64,000 nt of DNA from Mycolicibacterium thermoresistibile. Its GTDB lineage: Bacteria; Actinomycetota; Actinomycetes; Mycobacteriales; Mycobacteriaceae. Positions within the stretch are counted from its first letter, which is position 1, and the number at the start of each line of letters is the position of its first letter. The notes beneath the pieces are model-generated. The model worked only from the letters and a program-made list of their open reading frames with translations. It was not told where the DNA came from and did no database searches. The stretch spans positions 2,232,001 to 2,296,000 of the forward strand of contig NZ_LT906483.1 of NCBI RefSeq assembly GCF_900187065.1, given 5' to 3'. Made by a program: the position numbers and the translations under genes. Positions 51,944 to 59,607 of the stretch are shown here, piece after piece.

Positions 51944-52696
51944 TCAGCCGCCGAGATACACCGATTCCAGCACCAGGTCCGGCAGCTCGATGCCGTATTC
52001 GCCGTGCGTCTTGTGTTCGGTGGTCCGCCAGGTGATGCCCTGTTGCTCACGCATGTACGCGCGGTAGCGCGGGGAGCCGGGAAGGCGCACGTTGTCGGCG
52101 ACCACGACCGCCCCCGGGCGCAACCAGCCCTGATCCATGATGGTGCGCAGGTCGGGCAGATACCTCTCCTTGTTGTGGTCGAGGAACACCAGACCCAGCG
52201 CCGCCGCGCTCACTTTGTGCTCGCGGTTCAGGGCCTCCAGGGTGCGTCCGCCGTCGTCGATGGTGCCGACCACGCAGCTGATGCGGTCGGAGACGCCGGC
52301 GTGTGCCCAGATGCGGCGGGCCACCTGCGCGTTGGCCTCGGCCAGCTCCACCGAGATCACCCGCGCAGCGGGCGCCGCGCGGGCGATGCGCAACGCGCCG
52401 TAGCCGCAGTACGTTCCCAGTTCGAGAGCGAGTTCCGGGTCGGCCCGGCGAACCGCGGCGTCGAGCAGCAGCCCCTTCTCATCCCCGATGTTGACCAGGA
52501 AGGATTTCCGGTAGGCGTACTCGTCGATGATGTCCAGCACATCGTCGATGTCGCCCGGCCGGGCGTGCCGTTCGACGTAATCGGCGGCGGCCGCCTCCCG
52601 CCCGTCACCGATCTGGCCCGTGGTGGTGAGCCGGTGCTGGGTCATCGTCATCCGCCAGAACGACCACCGCAGGAAGGGTGCTCTGCGCCGGCTCAC
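51944..52696 (-). CDS. Catechol O-methyltransferase-like enzyme (Rv1703c type)
   Basis: Class I methyltransferase closely resembling animal soluble COMT, 250 residues. LELGTYCGYGALRIA is the SAM motif I; the Mg-binding and catalytic set is complete: Asp173 and Lys176 in FLDHNKERYLPD, Asp201 and Asn202 in VVADNV, with the same 28-residue spacing as human Asp141/Asp169. It therefore should methylate a catechol or similar vicinal diol. GTG 52696 keeps the N-terminal extension seen in mycobacterial relatives; ATG 52651 is an alternative. Third gene of the minus-strand arm, 18 bases after the oxidase gene. Confidence 0.9.
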   Translation of the reverse strand: MSRRRAPFLRWSFWRMTMTQHRLTTTGQIGDGREAAAADYVERHARPGDIDDVLDIIDEYAYRKSFLVNIGDEKGLLLDAAVRRADPELALELGTYCGYGALRIARAAPAARVISVELAEANAQVARRIWAHAGVSDRISCVVGTIDDGGRTLEALNREHKVSAAALGLVFLDHNKERYLPDLRTIMDQGWLRPGAVVVADNVRLPGSPRYRAYMREQQGITWRTTEHKTHGEYGIELPDLVLESVYLGG

Positions 52697-52714
52697 AGCG
52701 CCCGGCTCCGGATG

Positions 52715-54052
52715 TCAGACCCGGCCCATCCACCCGTGGAAACGGCCGGCGGGATCGCGACGGGCACGGATCCCGTCGAGCCGGGCCATGTTGGCGTCGG
52801 TGGCGAACCGTGCCGGTCGCCGGCCGAGATTCTCATCGGCCAGACCGACCCCCATGGCGAGGTGAGCCAGTGCCGCCATGTTGGTCCCCGGCCACGCACT
52901 GAAGCGCTCATCATCTTCCGGATCATTCCAGACCGCGTACAACGCGAGATTGAAATCGGCTTCCAGACCGTAGAACAGGTTGTCGCGAGTGCTGGTGGGG
53001 CTCCAGTTGAACATCAGGAAGTGCGACGGCGCCGGCGGCAGGGTCTCGATGATCCGATGGATCCCCGGGAGCAGAGCCTCGGGGGAGGCCGAGGTCCACA
53101 TGTTGTCGGTGGCGTACCGGTGGCCGGTCGGGTAGTTGGTCATGATCGCCCCGTACCATCCAGCGAGATCCGTTGTGGCATATGGGATTTTGATGATAGC
53201 CCGGTCGACGGCCGGGCAGTCGCCCAGCACCGCCAGCGCCTGCGCGGCGGCGCTCTCAGATTCCGCGAAGACCGGTGAGGCCACCACGATGCTGGGTTGA
53301 TTCAGCCCCAGCGCGGGCAGGTCCCGGGAGGCGATGATCTGCAACTCGACGCGATCGTCGACGTCTCGGCCGCTGGTGAGCGCCCAGGTGTAGACGTCGT
53401 CGATCGCCTCGGCGGGATAGATGTACAGACAACTGCCGCACACCGGCGGCCGCGGATGCAGCCGCAGATGAAACGACGTCACGACCGCGAAGAACCCGGG
53501 CCCCGACCCGCGTGCCGCCCAGAACAGATCCGCGTTCGTCTCGTCGTCGCAGTACAGCACCTCGCCGTCGGCGGTGACGACATCGACCCCGACGATGCTC
53601 TCGCAGGCGGGGCCGAGCACCCGGCTGTTCCAGCCGTAGCCGCCCTGCAGCAGATAACCTCCCAGACAGATGCCCTCGCAGTGGCCGGCGGGGAAGAACA
53701 GGTCCAGTTTGTCGAGCTCGCCGGCCAGTTCACTGCCGATCTTGCCGGGACCGGCGACCGCGACCATGCGGTCGGCGTCGATGCCGCAGTGGTCCAGCCG
53801 GCTCACGTCCAACAACATCCCGCCGTCGCGGAGATGGCTGGCCGCCCAGCTGTGACCGCCCGAACACACCCCGATGCGGAGGTCGTTGTCCGCCGCGTAC
53901 CGGACCGCGGTGACCACATCATCGACGGTGACAGCCTGCACGATCACGTCCGGGAAACGGTCCGGCAGCAGGCCGTTCCAGACGGTCGTGCGGCGGGCCT
54001 GTTCGTACCCCTGAGCGCCGCGCCGAAAACTGAGTGCCGGCAAAGCCGCCAT
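52715..54052 (-). CDS. FAD-linked oxidase, berberine-bridge/BBE-like, probably bicovalent flavin
   Basis: FAD-dependent oxidase of the PCMH/FAD_binding_4 fold, 445 residues. The two attachment sites of bicovalent flavoenzymes appear: His67 in VCSGGHSWA and Cys125 in AGHCEGICLGGYLLQGGYGW (a second Cys129 is near). A BBE-like substrate domain follows (about 195-445). Such enzymes carry out two-electron oxidations, including ring closures and dehydrogenations, with oxygen as acceptor. No signal peptide is evident. ATG 54052 has AGGGGGGA upstream. Lies 35 bases after the P450 gene on the same strand, so co-transcription is likely. Confidence 0.87.
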   Translation of the reverse strand: MAALPALSFRRGAQGYEQARRTTVWNGLLPDRFPDVIVQAVTVDDVVTAVRYAADNDLRIGVCSGGHSWAASHLRDGGMLLDVSRLDHCGIDADRMVAVAGPGKIGSELAGELDKLDLFFPAGHCEGICLGGYLLQGGYGWNSRVLGPACESIVGVDVVTADGEVLYCDDETNADLFWAARGSGPGFFAVVTSFHLRLHPRPPVCGSCLYIYPAEAIDDVYTWALTSGRDVDDRVELQIIASRDLPALGLNQPSIVVASPVFAESESAAAQALAVLGDCPAVDRAIIKIPYATTDLAGWYGAIMTNYPTGHRYATDNMWTSASPEALLPGIHRIIETLPPAPSHFLMFNWSPTSTRDNLFYGLEADFNLALYAVWNDPEDDERFSAWPGTNMAALAHLAMGVGLADENLGRRPARFATDANMARLDGIRARRDPAGRFHGWMGRV

Positions 54053-54087
54053 GAAATCCCCCCTTTGTCGAAATACCTGTCCCCGCG

Positions 54088-55404
54088 CTACTTTTCGACG
54101 ATCTCGAGCATGATGTCGCGGTTGGGCGCCACCGCGATTCCGCGCGCGCTGCTGCGGGGCGGGGGCCTGCGCCGCTCGGGTGTGGACATGCGCAGATCGA
54201 CGAGCGACATGATGGTTCCGATGGCGACGGCCAACTCGGCGGCCGCGAACGGGGCGCCGATACAGCGGCGGTGCCCACCCCCGAACGGCGCGAACTCGAA
54301 CGGCGAGGTGCGGCGTCGCAGGAACCGCTCATCGTCGAAGCGGTCGGGGTGGTCCCAGATCTCCGGGTTGTAGTGCAACGCGTACAGCGCGATGCCCACG
54401 ATGTCGGACTCGGCGAACTCGATCCCATCGACACTGCGGCGAGCCGCCAGCTGGCGCAACACGATCGGCACCGGCGGGTGCATCCGCAGGGCCTCCTTGA
54501 CCACCGCGTTGAGGTAGGGCAGCGCGATGATGTCCAGTGGCGAGGTGCAGGACGCCAACTCCGCGCGCACCCGCGTCCGGATCGCATCGTCGCGGTGGAT
54601 GTGGTAGAGCGTCCAGGTCAGCGCCGTGGCGGTGGTCTCATGTCCGGCGGCGAGCAGGGTGCGCAGCTGATCGTGCAGTTCCTCGCTGCTGTGCCGCCGT
54701 CCCTTCTCGTCGGTGGAGTCGAGCAACACGCTGAGCATGTCCTGGGTGGGTGGGCCGCTTTCCAGACGTGCGGCCATGTCACCGGAGAGCAGTTCGTCGA
54801 GCTGGTTCCGGAGCCGGATCAGCCGCGACCACGGACTCCACCGGCCGAGGTCGCGGCGCAGCGCCGGAACCAGCATCAGGGCGGCGTTGTTCGCCCGCAG
54901 CAGCGCCTGGACCGCGTCGGTGTATTCGAGGCGCCGGGAATCGTCGGTGACGCTGAAGATCACCCGGATCGCCACGTGCAGGGTGATCGCGATGCTCAAC
55001 CGTTGCACCGCGATGATGCCGTCCGGGCGTGCCCTGGCGAGTTCGTCCGCGGTGGCGGACGCGATGACGTCGGCGTAACTCTTGACCCGTTCACCGTGAA
55101 ATGCCGGGGTCAGCAGGGAACGTTCCCGCCGGTGCGCGTCTCCGGACAGCAGAATCAGCGATCCCGGGCCGACGACCGGTTCGATGGGATTGGGCACCGG
55201 GGCACGGCAGGCTTCGACCGGCAGGGTCAGGATGTCGCGCGCGGCCTGCTTCGTCCCGAAGAACGCCACGTGGCCCAACCCGGGGAAGTCCAGTGCGATC
55301 GGGCGGTTGTCGGCTGCGTGCCGACGGAAGAAGCCGACCGGGTCGGCCCCCGCGCCGACGGCGCGTATCAGGCCGAGCGGCGACCCGAGGGTGACCGTGC
55401 TCAT
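54088..55404 (-). CDS. Cytochrome P450
   Basis: Soluble haem monooxygenase of 438 residues. I-helix LLAAGHETTAT (about 251-260), ExxR motif EALR (304-307), and the haem ligand loop FGGGHRRCIG with Cys381. The overall pattern (SLILLSGDAHRRERSLLTPAFHGE) recalls the CYP135/CYP110-like group, often active on terpenoid, lipid or aromatic substrates. All catalytic motifs are intact. No ferredoxin gene is adjacent. First gene of the minus-strand arm; it starts divergently from the ThDP enzyme, sharing a 683-base intergenic region. Confidence 0.93.
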   Translation of the reverse strand: MSTVTLGSPLGLIRAVGAGADPVGFFRRHAADNRPIALDFPGLGHVAFFGTKQAARDILTLPVEACRAPVPNPIEPVVGPGSLILLSGDAHRRERSLLTPAFHGERVKSYADVIASATADELARARPDGIIAVQRLSIAITLHVAIRVIFSVTDDSRRLEYTDAVQALLRANNAALMLVPALRRDLGRWSPWSRLIRLRNQLDELLSGDMAARLESGPPTQDMLSVLLDSTDEKGRRHSSEELHDQLRTLLAAGHETTATALTWTLYHIHRDDAIRTRVRAELASCTSPLDIIALPYLNAVVKEALRMHPPVPIVLRQLAARRSVDGIEFAESDIVGIALYALHYNPEIWDHPDRFDDERFLRRRTSPFEFAPFGGGHRRCIGAPFAAAELAVAIGTIMSLVDLRMSTPERRRPPPRSSARGIAVAPNRDIMLEIVEK

Positions 55405-56087
55405 CGACGGACGACCGTGCTTTGCCGGGATTCCGCGGCGGCCTGTGAACCGGAGCGGCGGCCGGTGATGCTGGCAAACATATCGTGATCCTGTCTGGGC
55501 TATTGCCCGGATTGCGCGCTGCGGTGCGCCCGGTCCCGGCGGTCGTCATCGACGCGGCGCGAGCCCGCATCGGGGCCGAGTGGTAGCGAGCATATGCCGT
55601 GGGGCGGCCCGCCGGATGCGTATCGCGCAGACTTTCGCGACGTGAGCAGATCAGATACGCCGAGGTGATGCGGCCCTGGCGAGGTGTGTCCGCGTCCGCG
55701 GGCGCCGCGTCGGGCCGGACGCCGTCCCGGAGCGGTCCCGCCCGGCGCCGGAGTGTCCACGTGGGTGACGCAGAGGTTGCTGTACCGGTGCAATCCACGC
55801 CGGTATGTCGATATCGCAACGATTTCGCATGCCGAGGCTACTGACCAGTTCTCAGCTTGCTGTCAGCATCACAGTTTCCTAACGACCGTCAAGTGCGCAG
55901 GTCGGAGGCTCGCCCGGGATTCCCTGCCGGATACGGGAAATTGCCATTTCAAGGAGTCGGATTCCAGCGGGAAAAATCCCCGGGGGCAAACGGGGTTTCC
56001 CGTTGTACGGTATTGCTGCCACGCAGGGGGAGCCGGTCGACGAGTTCGCGGCTTTGTGGCGCTCATGGTCCAAGGGGGGAGTGGAAC
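55405..56087. other. Divergent intergenic region of the biosynthetic cluster, no gene
   Basis: This 683-base gap separates the P450 and ThDP arms. No plausible gene is seen. The part nearest the ThDP gene (about 55800-56020) is A/T-richer and contains an imperfect inverted repeat: CGGGAAA...CCCCG (55968-55982) pairs with CGGGG.TTTCCCG (55991-56002), with a 3-base bulge; related GGGAAA and GGGATTCCC blocks occur upstream near 55918-55940. A TACGGT (56006-56011) could be the -10 of the ThDP operon and a minus-strand TATGTT (55482-55477) that of the P450 operon. Likely the control region of the cluster. Confidence 0.6.
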
Positions 56088-57860
56088 ATGGCTTTCAACG
56101 GAGCGGACACCCCGGGCGGTCCGCTGGGCCGGATGCGGGTGGTCGACTACATCCTGGACTACCTCGCCGCGGGCGCGGTCACCCACATCTTCGGGGTGGA
56201 CGGGGCGAACATCGAAGACGTCTACGACGCCGCGTACTTCCACGACGGGATCACCGCGGTGCTGGCCAAACACGAGTTCTCGGCGGCGACCATGGCCGAC
56301 GGCTACAGCCGCAGCGGGGCCGGCCTGGGTGTCGTCGCCGCGACCTCCGGGGGCGGATCGCTGAATCTGGTGGCCGCGCTCGGAGAGTCGTTCGCCAGCC
56401 GGGTTCCGGTGCTGGCCCTGGTGGGCCAACCCCCCACCACCCTGGACGGCCGGGGCAGCTTCCAGGACACCAGCGGACGCAACGGGGCGCTCGACGCCGA
56501 GGCGTTGTTCACGACGGTGTCGGTGTTGTGCGAACGGGTCTGTTCGGCGGCCGACATCGTCGCCGAGCTGCCCCGGGCGATCATGGCGGCGCTCACCGGT
56601 GGTCCCGCGGTCCTGTTGCTGCCCAAGGATGTTCAGCAGGCCCAGCTGAACCGGCAGCATCACGACGATCGGCAGGCCGAACACGCCGCGGGCCGGCCCC
56701 GGGTCCGGTTCTCCGATCCGCATCCGATCGCGCGGGCACTGCAACAGGCCCGCGGACCGGTCACCATCATCGCCGGCGAACAGGTTGCCCGCGACGACGC
56801 CCGCCGCGAACTGGAGATGCTGCGAGCCACGTTGCGCGCCCGGGTGGCATGTGTGCCCGATGCCAAGGATGTGGCCGGCATCCCGGGCCTCGGCTCGTCG
56901 TCGTCGCTGGGCGTCACCGGGGTGATGGGCCATCCCTCGGCCGCCGAGGCCGTGGCGGCGAGCGCGGTGTGCCTGCTGGTCGGGGCGCGGCTGCCGGTGA
57001 CCGCCCGCGCCGGCCTGGACGAGGCGTTGGCCAGGGTGCGCACGTTGTCGGTGGGCGCGGTCGCACCGTATGTGCCCTGCACCCATGTGCACACCGAGGA
57101 CCTGCGTACCACGTTGAGCCAGTTGACCAGTGCGTTGACCGGCCGGGGCCGGCCGCACGGTCTGCGGGTGCCCGAGATCTCCCGGCGCACCGAGTTGGCG
57201 CCGCCGCCCCATGACGGCCCCGGTGTGCGCTACCGCGACGCGATGGCGGCGCTGGACGCGGCACTTCCCGACGGGGCCGACATCGTCATCGATGCCGGGA
57301 ACACCGGCGCCGCGGCCATCCACTACCTTCCGGTGCGTCGCGGCGGCAGGTTCGCCGTCGCCCTCGGCATGGGCGGGATGGGGTACAGCTTCGGCGCCGC
57401 GATCGGCATGGCGTTCGGCCGCCGGCAGCGCACCGTGGTGATCGCCGGCGACGGATCGTTCTTCATGCACGGACTGGAGATCCACACGGCCATCCAGTAC
57501 CGGCTCCCGATCACCGTGGTGCTGTTCAACAACAACGCCCACGCCATGTGCCTGACCCGCGAACAGCTGTTCTACGACGACAGGTACAGCTACAACCGGT
57601 TCACCCGCAGCAATCTGGGGGCCGGTCTGGCCACCATGTTCCCGGGCCTTCCCGCCGTGGATGTGGCCGACGCGGAGTCGTTACCGCAGGCATTGGCCGG
57701 CGCGCTGGCGGCGGACGGTCCGGCGGTGGTGAGCATCGAATGTTCTGCTGACGAGATCCCGCCGTTCGCACCATTTCTCGCAGCCCCGTCGGCCGCCGCC
57801 GACACCCAGGCCACACCCACCACGCACGAGGAGAAGATCGATGTCGCTGCCAGCGCTTGA
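56088..57860 (+). CDS. ThDP-dependent carboligase/decarboxylase (acetolactate synthase-like, ScyA-like candidate)
   Basis: Thiamin-diphosphate enzyme of 590 residues with the three-domain acetolactate-synthase layout: PYR domain with the cofactor-activating Glu63 in AKHEFSAATMADGYSR, a central domain (about 190-350), and PP domain with the ThDP/Mg motif GDG (454-456) to NNN (481-483). HIFGVDGANIED and FQDTSG segments recall ScyA, which joins two aryl pyruvates in scytonemin synthesis. ATG 56088 has an AGGGGGGAG site. A true acetolactate synthase is unlikely here: no ilvN-type subunit is adjacent and the neighbours are secondary-metabolism genes. An aryl-pyruvate decarboxylase is the main alternative. 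Confidence 0.82.
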   Translation: MAFNGADTPGGPLGRMRVVDYILDYLAAGAVTHIFGVDGANIEDVYDAAYFHDGITAVLAKHEFSAATMADGYSRSGAGLGVVAATSGGGSLNLVAALGESFASRVPVLALVGQPPTTLDGRGSFQDTSGRNGALDAEALFTTVSVLCERVCSAADIVAELPRAIMAALTGGPAVLLLPKDVQQAQLNRQHHDDRQAEHAAGRPRVRFSDPHPIARALQQARGPVTIIAGEQVARDDARRELEMLRATLRARVACVPDAKDVAGIPGLGSSSSLGVTGVMGHPSAAEAVAASAVCLLVGARLPVTARAGLDEALARVRTLSVGAVAPYVPCTHVHTEDLRTTLSQLTSALTGRGRPHGLRVPEISRRTELAPPPHDGPGVRYRDAMAALDAALPDGADIVIDAGNTGAAAIHYLPVRRGGRFAVALGMGGMGYSFGAAIGMAFGRRQRTVVIAGDGSFFMHGLEIHTAIQYRLPITVVLFNNNAHAMCLTREQLFYDDRYSYNRFTRSNLGAGLATMFPGLPAVDVADAESLPQALAGALAADGPAVVSIECSADEIPPFAPFLAAPSAAADTQATPTTHEEKIDVAASA

Positions 57861-58506
57861 GGACATTGCCGTCCATCGGGGAAGCACCGAGCCGATCGAC
57901 GGTGTGATCCGGATCGAGACGTCCCCCCGGGAGAAAGCCACCCCGATCATCATGGACATGATCAGGTCGGTGTACCCGCACGACGACGTCTACGGTCCGT
58001 TCTGCACCGTGCAGGACTACGTCGACTGCCCGCCGGACGAACTCTATGACTGGATGTCCGACACCCGGTGCCTGGAGGAGTGGACGTACAGTCTGCGTGG
58101 CTTCGAGGAGACCGACGAACCCGGACTGTGGCTGGCCTGGGACCGGCTCGGCTCGGAGACGAAGATCTACACCCGCACCGTCGCCAACCCGCAGGCCCGC
58201 ATCGTCGACTACCACTGCGCCTGGGATCAGGGCAAACACCTCTGGATGATCTATCTGATGCGGGTCATCGACGCACAACTGGTGCTCGACAAACCGGGAT
58301 CGGTGGTGTTGTGGACCAACTGCCACCACCCGTTCTACGACGAGAACCCCTATCCGGAGACCGCGCCGCCCGAACGGCCGGTGTGGGTGGGCGACTTCTG
58401 GGACATGTTCGGCGCCGGCCATGCGCTGGAACTGCGGAACCTCAAGAGGATCGCCGAATACCGGCACCACAACGGGTTGCCGGTCAAACCACTCTGGATG
58501 AGCTGA
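57841..58506 (+). CDS. Small SRPBCC/START-like protein (possible ScyC-like cyclase)
   Basis: A 221-residue soluble protein without signal peptide. The segment VDCPPDELYDWMSDTRCLEE resembles the first helix-loop of SRPBCC (Bet v 1/polyketide-cyclase) folds, and the rest is rich in aromatic and acidic residues with His pairs (TNCHHPFYDENPY). No catalytic motif is established. The gene overlaps the ThDP gene by 20 bases and has its own GAGGAGAAG site, implying coordinated production. In scytonemin clusters, ScyC, a small cyclase/decarboxylase, acts directly on the ScyA product; I propose the same role, with moderate confidence. It could also be an uncharacterised hydroxylase-associated protein. 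Confidence 0.65.
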   Translation: MSLPALEDIAVHRGSTEPIDGVIRIETSPREKATPIIMDMIRSVYPHDDVYGPFCTVQDYVDCPPDELYDWMSDTRCLEEWTYSLRGFEETDEPGLWLAWDRLGSETKIYTRTVANPQARIVDYHCAWDQGKHLWMIYLMRVIDAQLVLDKPGSVVLWTNCHHPFYDENPYPETAPPERPVWVGDFWDMFGAGHALELRNLKRIAEYRHHNGLPVKPLWMS

Positions 58507-58513
58507 GCGGGTC

Positions 58514-59578
58514 ATGACCTCGCTGATCGAGGCCCCGCCGGCCGAACGGTCGCTGCCGGGCCGGCGGCAACCGGACACCACTCCGGTTGTCCCATCCGCC
58601 GTCGATCCGATGGCGTTGTCCCTCAACGAGAGTCCGTTCCCACCGCTGCCCGCGGTCCGGGTGGCGCTGATCGAGGCCGTCAGCGCGGCGAACCGCTATC
58701 CGGAGTTCCTGCCCGAACGGTTGCGGAGCCTGATCGCCGAGCGCATCGGCGTGCCCCCCGACCAGGTGATCCTGGGCGGCGGCGCAACCGGCGTGATGCT
58801 GCAGGTGCTGCACGCGATCGCCGACGAGCACGACCGGATCGTCATGGCGACCCCCACCTTCGAGGGATATCCGATCGTGGCCCGGATGCGGCGGCTGGAA
58901 CCCGTCGAGGTCCCGCTGGCTCCCGACGGCCGACACGACCTGACGGCGATGGCCGAGGCGGCGGAACACGCCCGGGTGGTCGCGTTGTGCCGGCCGCACA
59001 ACCCGACCGGAACCGTGGAGCCGGCGGCCGCGATCGAAGGTTTCCTGAGCCGGCTGTCCGCCGACACGGTGGTCCTCATCGACGAGGCCTACGTCGAGTT
59101 CGTCGCCCCCGGACACCGCCTCGACGCCGTCGGCCTGATTCGCCGGTTCCCGAATGTCGTGGGGGTGCGCACCTTCTCGAAGGCATACGGGCTGGCCGGA
59201 CTGCGCATCGGCTACGCCTTCGGTTCACCGCAACTGGCGGCGAGGCTGTGGGCGATGCAGTTGCCGTTCGGGATGAGCATCACCAGCCTGGCCGCGGTGG
59301 CGGCGTCCTACGGCGCCGATCGGCAACTGCGCCGGCGGATCCGGATGATCACCACGGAACGGCGCTACCTGCAGACACAACTGCGGGCGCTCGGAGTAGC
59401 GAGCACCGATGCCCACGCGAACTTCGTCTATCTGCCCGCCGACGGACGGTGCTGGCCGGAGGTGTTCGCCGGCACCGATCTGCGGGTGAAGCACTGTCCG
59501 GACGGCGGGGTGCGGATCACCGTCGGGGACCGGTCTTCGACCGGCGCGGTGCTGGCCGCCATCCGGGGTCAGCGGTAG
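58514..59578 (+). CDS. PLP-dependent aminotransferase, HisC/aromatic type
   Basis: Class I/II aminotransferase of 354 residues, related to histidinol-phosphate and mycobacterial aromatic aminotransferases. CRPHNPTG (about 159-166), LIDEAYVEFV (PLP-ring Asp) and the Schiff-base Lys223 in TFSKAYGLAGLRIGYAFG are all present. About 30 extra residues at the N-terminus precede the usual LSLNESPFPP. A cluster-specific copy suggests it supplies an aryl pyruvate from Phe, Tyr or Trp to the ThDP enzyme, or aminates a product. Seven bases after the SRPBCC gene. Confidence 0.88.
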   Translation: MTSLIEAPPAERSLPGRRQPDTTPVVPSAVDPMALSLNESPFPPLPAVRVALIEAVSAANRYPEFLPERLRSLIAERIGVPPDQVILGGGATGVMLQVLHAIADEHDRIVMATPTFEGYPIVARMRRLEPVEVPLAPDGRHDLTAMAEAAEHARVVALCRPHNPTGTVEPAAAIEGFLSRLSADTVVLIDEAYVEFVAPGHRLDAVGLIRRFPNVVGVRTFSKAYGLAGLRIGYAFGSPQLAARLWAMQLPFGMSITSLAAVAASYGADRQLRRRIRMITTERRYLQTQLRALGVASTDAHANFVYLPADGRCWPEVFAGTDLRVKHCPDGGVRITVGDRSSTGAVLAAIRGQR

Positions 59579-59607
59579 GGCTGCCGAGGGGGACAGAGGG
59601 GGGACAG

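Noticed and set aside
55500..55850. Small minus- and plus-strand frames in the divergent intergenic region as genes
   Set aside because: No ribosome-binding sites, biased Arg/Pro/Gly composition and mutual overlap; treated as non-coding.
56088..57860. ThDP enzyme as housekeeping acetolactate synthase (ilvB)
   Set aside because: No ilvN or ilvC neighbours, no typical substrate-site context, and it overlaps a SRPBCC-like gene in a secondary-metabolism cluster; kept only as a weak alternative.
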